Shown: positions 5,023 through 5,040 of the stretch, piece after piece
Layout: each line of letters begins with the position of its first letter
Numbering within the stretch: the first letter of the stretch is position 1
Assembly (NCBI GenBank): GCA_937875885.1
Contig: CALEIO010000164.1
Location: forward strand, 1-5,040
DNA length: 5,040 nucleotides
Direction of reading: 5' to 3'
Source of the DNA: an uncultured Clostridia bacterium
GTDB lineage: Bacteria; Bacillota; Clostridia; Oscillospirales; Acutalibacteraceae
Made by a program: the position numbers and the translations under genes
The notes under the pieces: generated by a model
Databases searched by the model: none
What the model was told of the DNA's origin: nothing
Seen by the model: only the letters and a program-made list of their open reading frames with translations

Positions 5023-5040
5023 ATGGAATATTTAATAATG
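5023..5040 (+). CDS. Start of a second small membrane-type gene (cut by window end)
   Basis: AAGGAGG (5011-5017) stands five bases before ATG 5023, and the visible reading is MEYLIM. The stretch from the ribosome binding site through the first codons closely follows that of the gene at 4686 (GGAGG, then TATATATG, then TATTTAATA), so it is probably a related small hydrophobic protein. Six codons are too few to say more. Confidence 0.5.

Larger units (their letters stand above)
4562..5040. other. AT-rich segment, probable end of an inserted element
   Basis: From about 4562 to the window end the sequence is visibly richer in A and T than the rest. It carries only very short genes with strong ribosome binding sites and shares no recognisable family with the DNA to the left. 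It begins inside the glycosyltransferase remnant. I see no recombinase, terminal inverted repeat or target duplication within the window, so the element type cannot be named. The gene-free part 4830-5010 holds a terminator and two degenerate 15-base repeats and nothing else I can support. Confidence 0.4.

Overview
The window looks like a chromosomal segment of an anaerobic Clostridia-type Firmicute, probably Oscillospiraceae/Ruminococcaceae. The supporting signs are strong AGGAG-type ribosome binding sites, lipoboxed lipoproteins with low-complexity Thr/Pro linkers, a GTP-type PEP carboxykinase, and an Lgt of the 'GCFFAGCCYG' kind. This assignment is an inference from protein style; no rRNA or marker tree is available here.

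Layout. Positions 2-244 (+) hold the 3' end of a phosphomannomutase/phosphoglucomutase gene. It is followed after 26 bases by a small lipoprotein gene (271-942, +). A bidirectional intrinsic terminator (about 961-1004) separates this from a convergent minus-strand cluster, read right to left: a transglutaminase-like lipoprotein (3601-2270), ruvX/yqgF (2225-1815) and lgt (1811-1008). Upstream of that cluster lies the C-terminal third of GTP-dependent PEP carboxykinase (4313-3675, -), with its own terminator hairpin at 3630-3655.

The right end is a mosaic. The carboxykinase reading stops matching its family at about 4313. From 4314 the opposite strand reads as the last 37 residues of an S-layer-homology (SLH) protein, followed by a long terminator hairpin. 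A family 2 glycosyltransferase start (4517) with a good ribosome binding site then loses its family match after about 15 residues, at about 4562. Beyond that point the DNA is clearly more AT-rich and carries tiny membrane-protein genes of unknown function, two of which (4686 and 5023) have nearly the same start region. This looks like the edge of an inserted element or a highly rearranged, or misassembled, junction.

How the genes fit together. Lgt attaches the lipid to prolipoproteins, and the lipoprotein genes on both sides of it encode plausible substrates. RuvX (16S rRNA maturation) is a housekeeping gene. The phosphomutase and the carboxykinase belong to sugar-phosphate and PEP/oxaloacetate metabolism. 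I see no complete new defence or biosynthetic system in this window. The part most worth a second look is 4300-5040.
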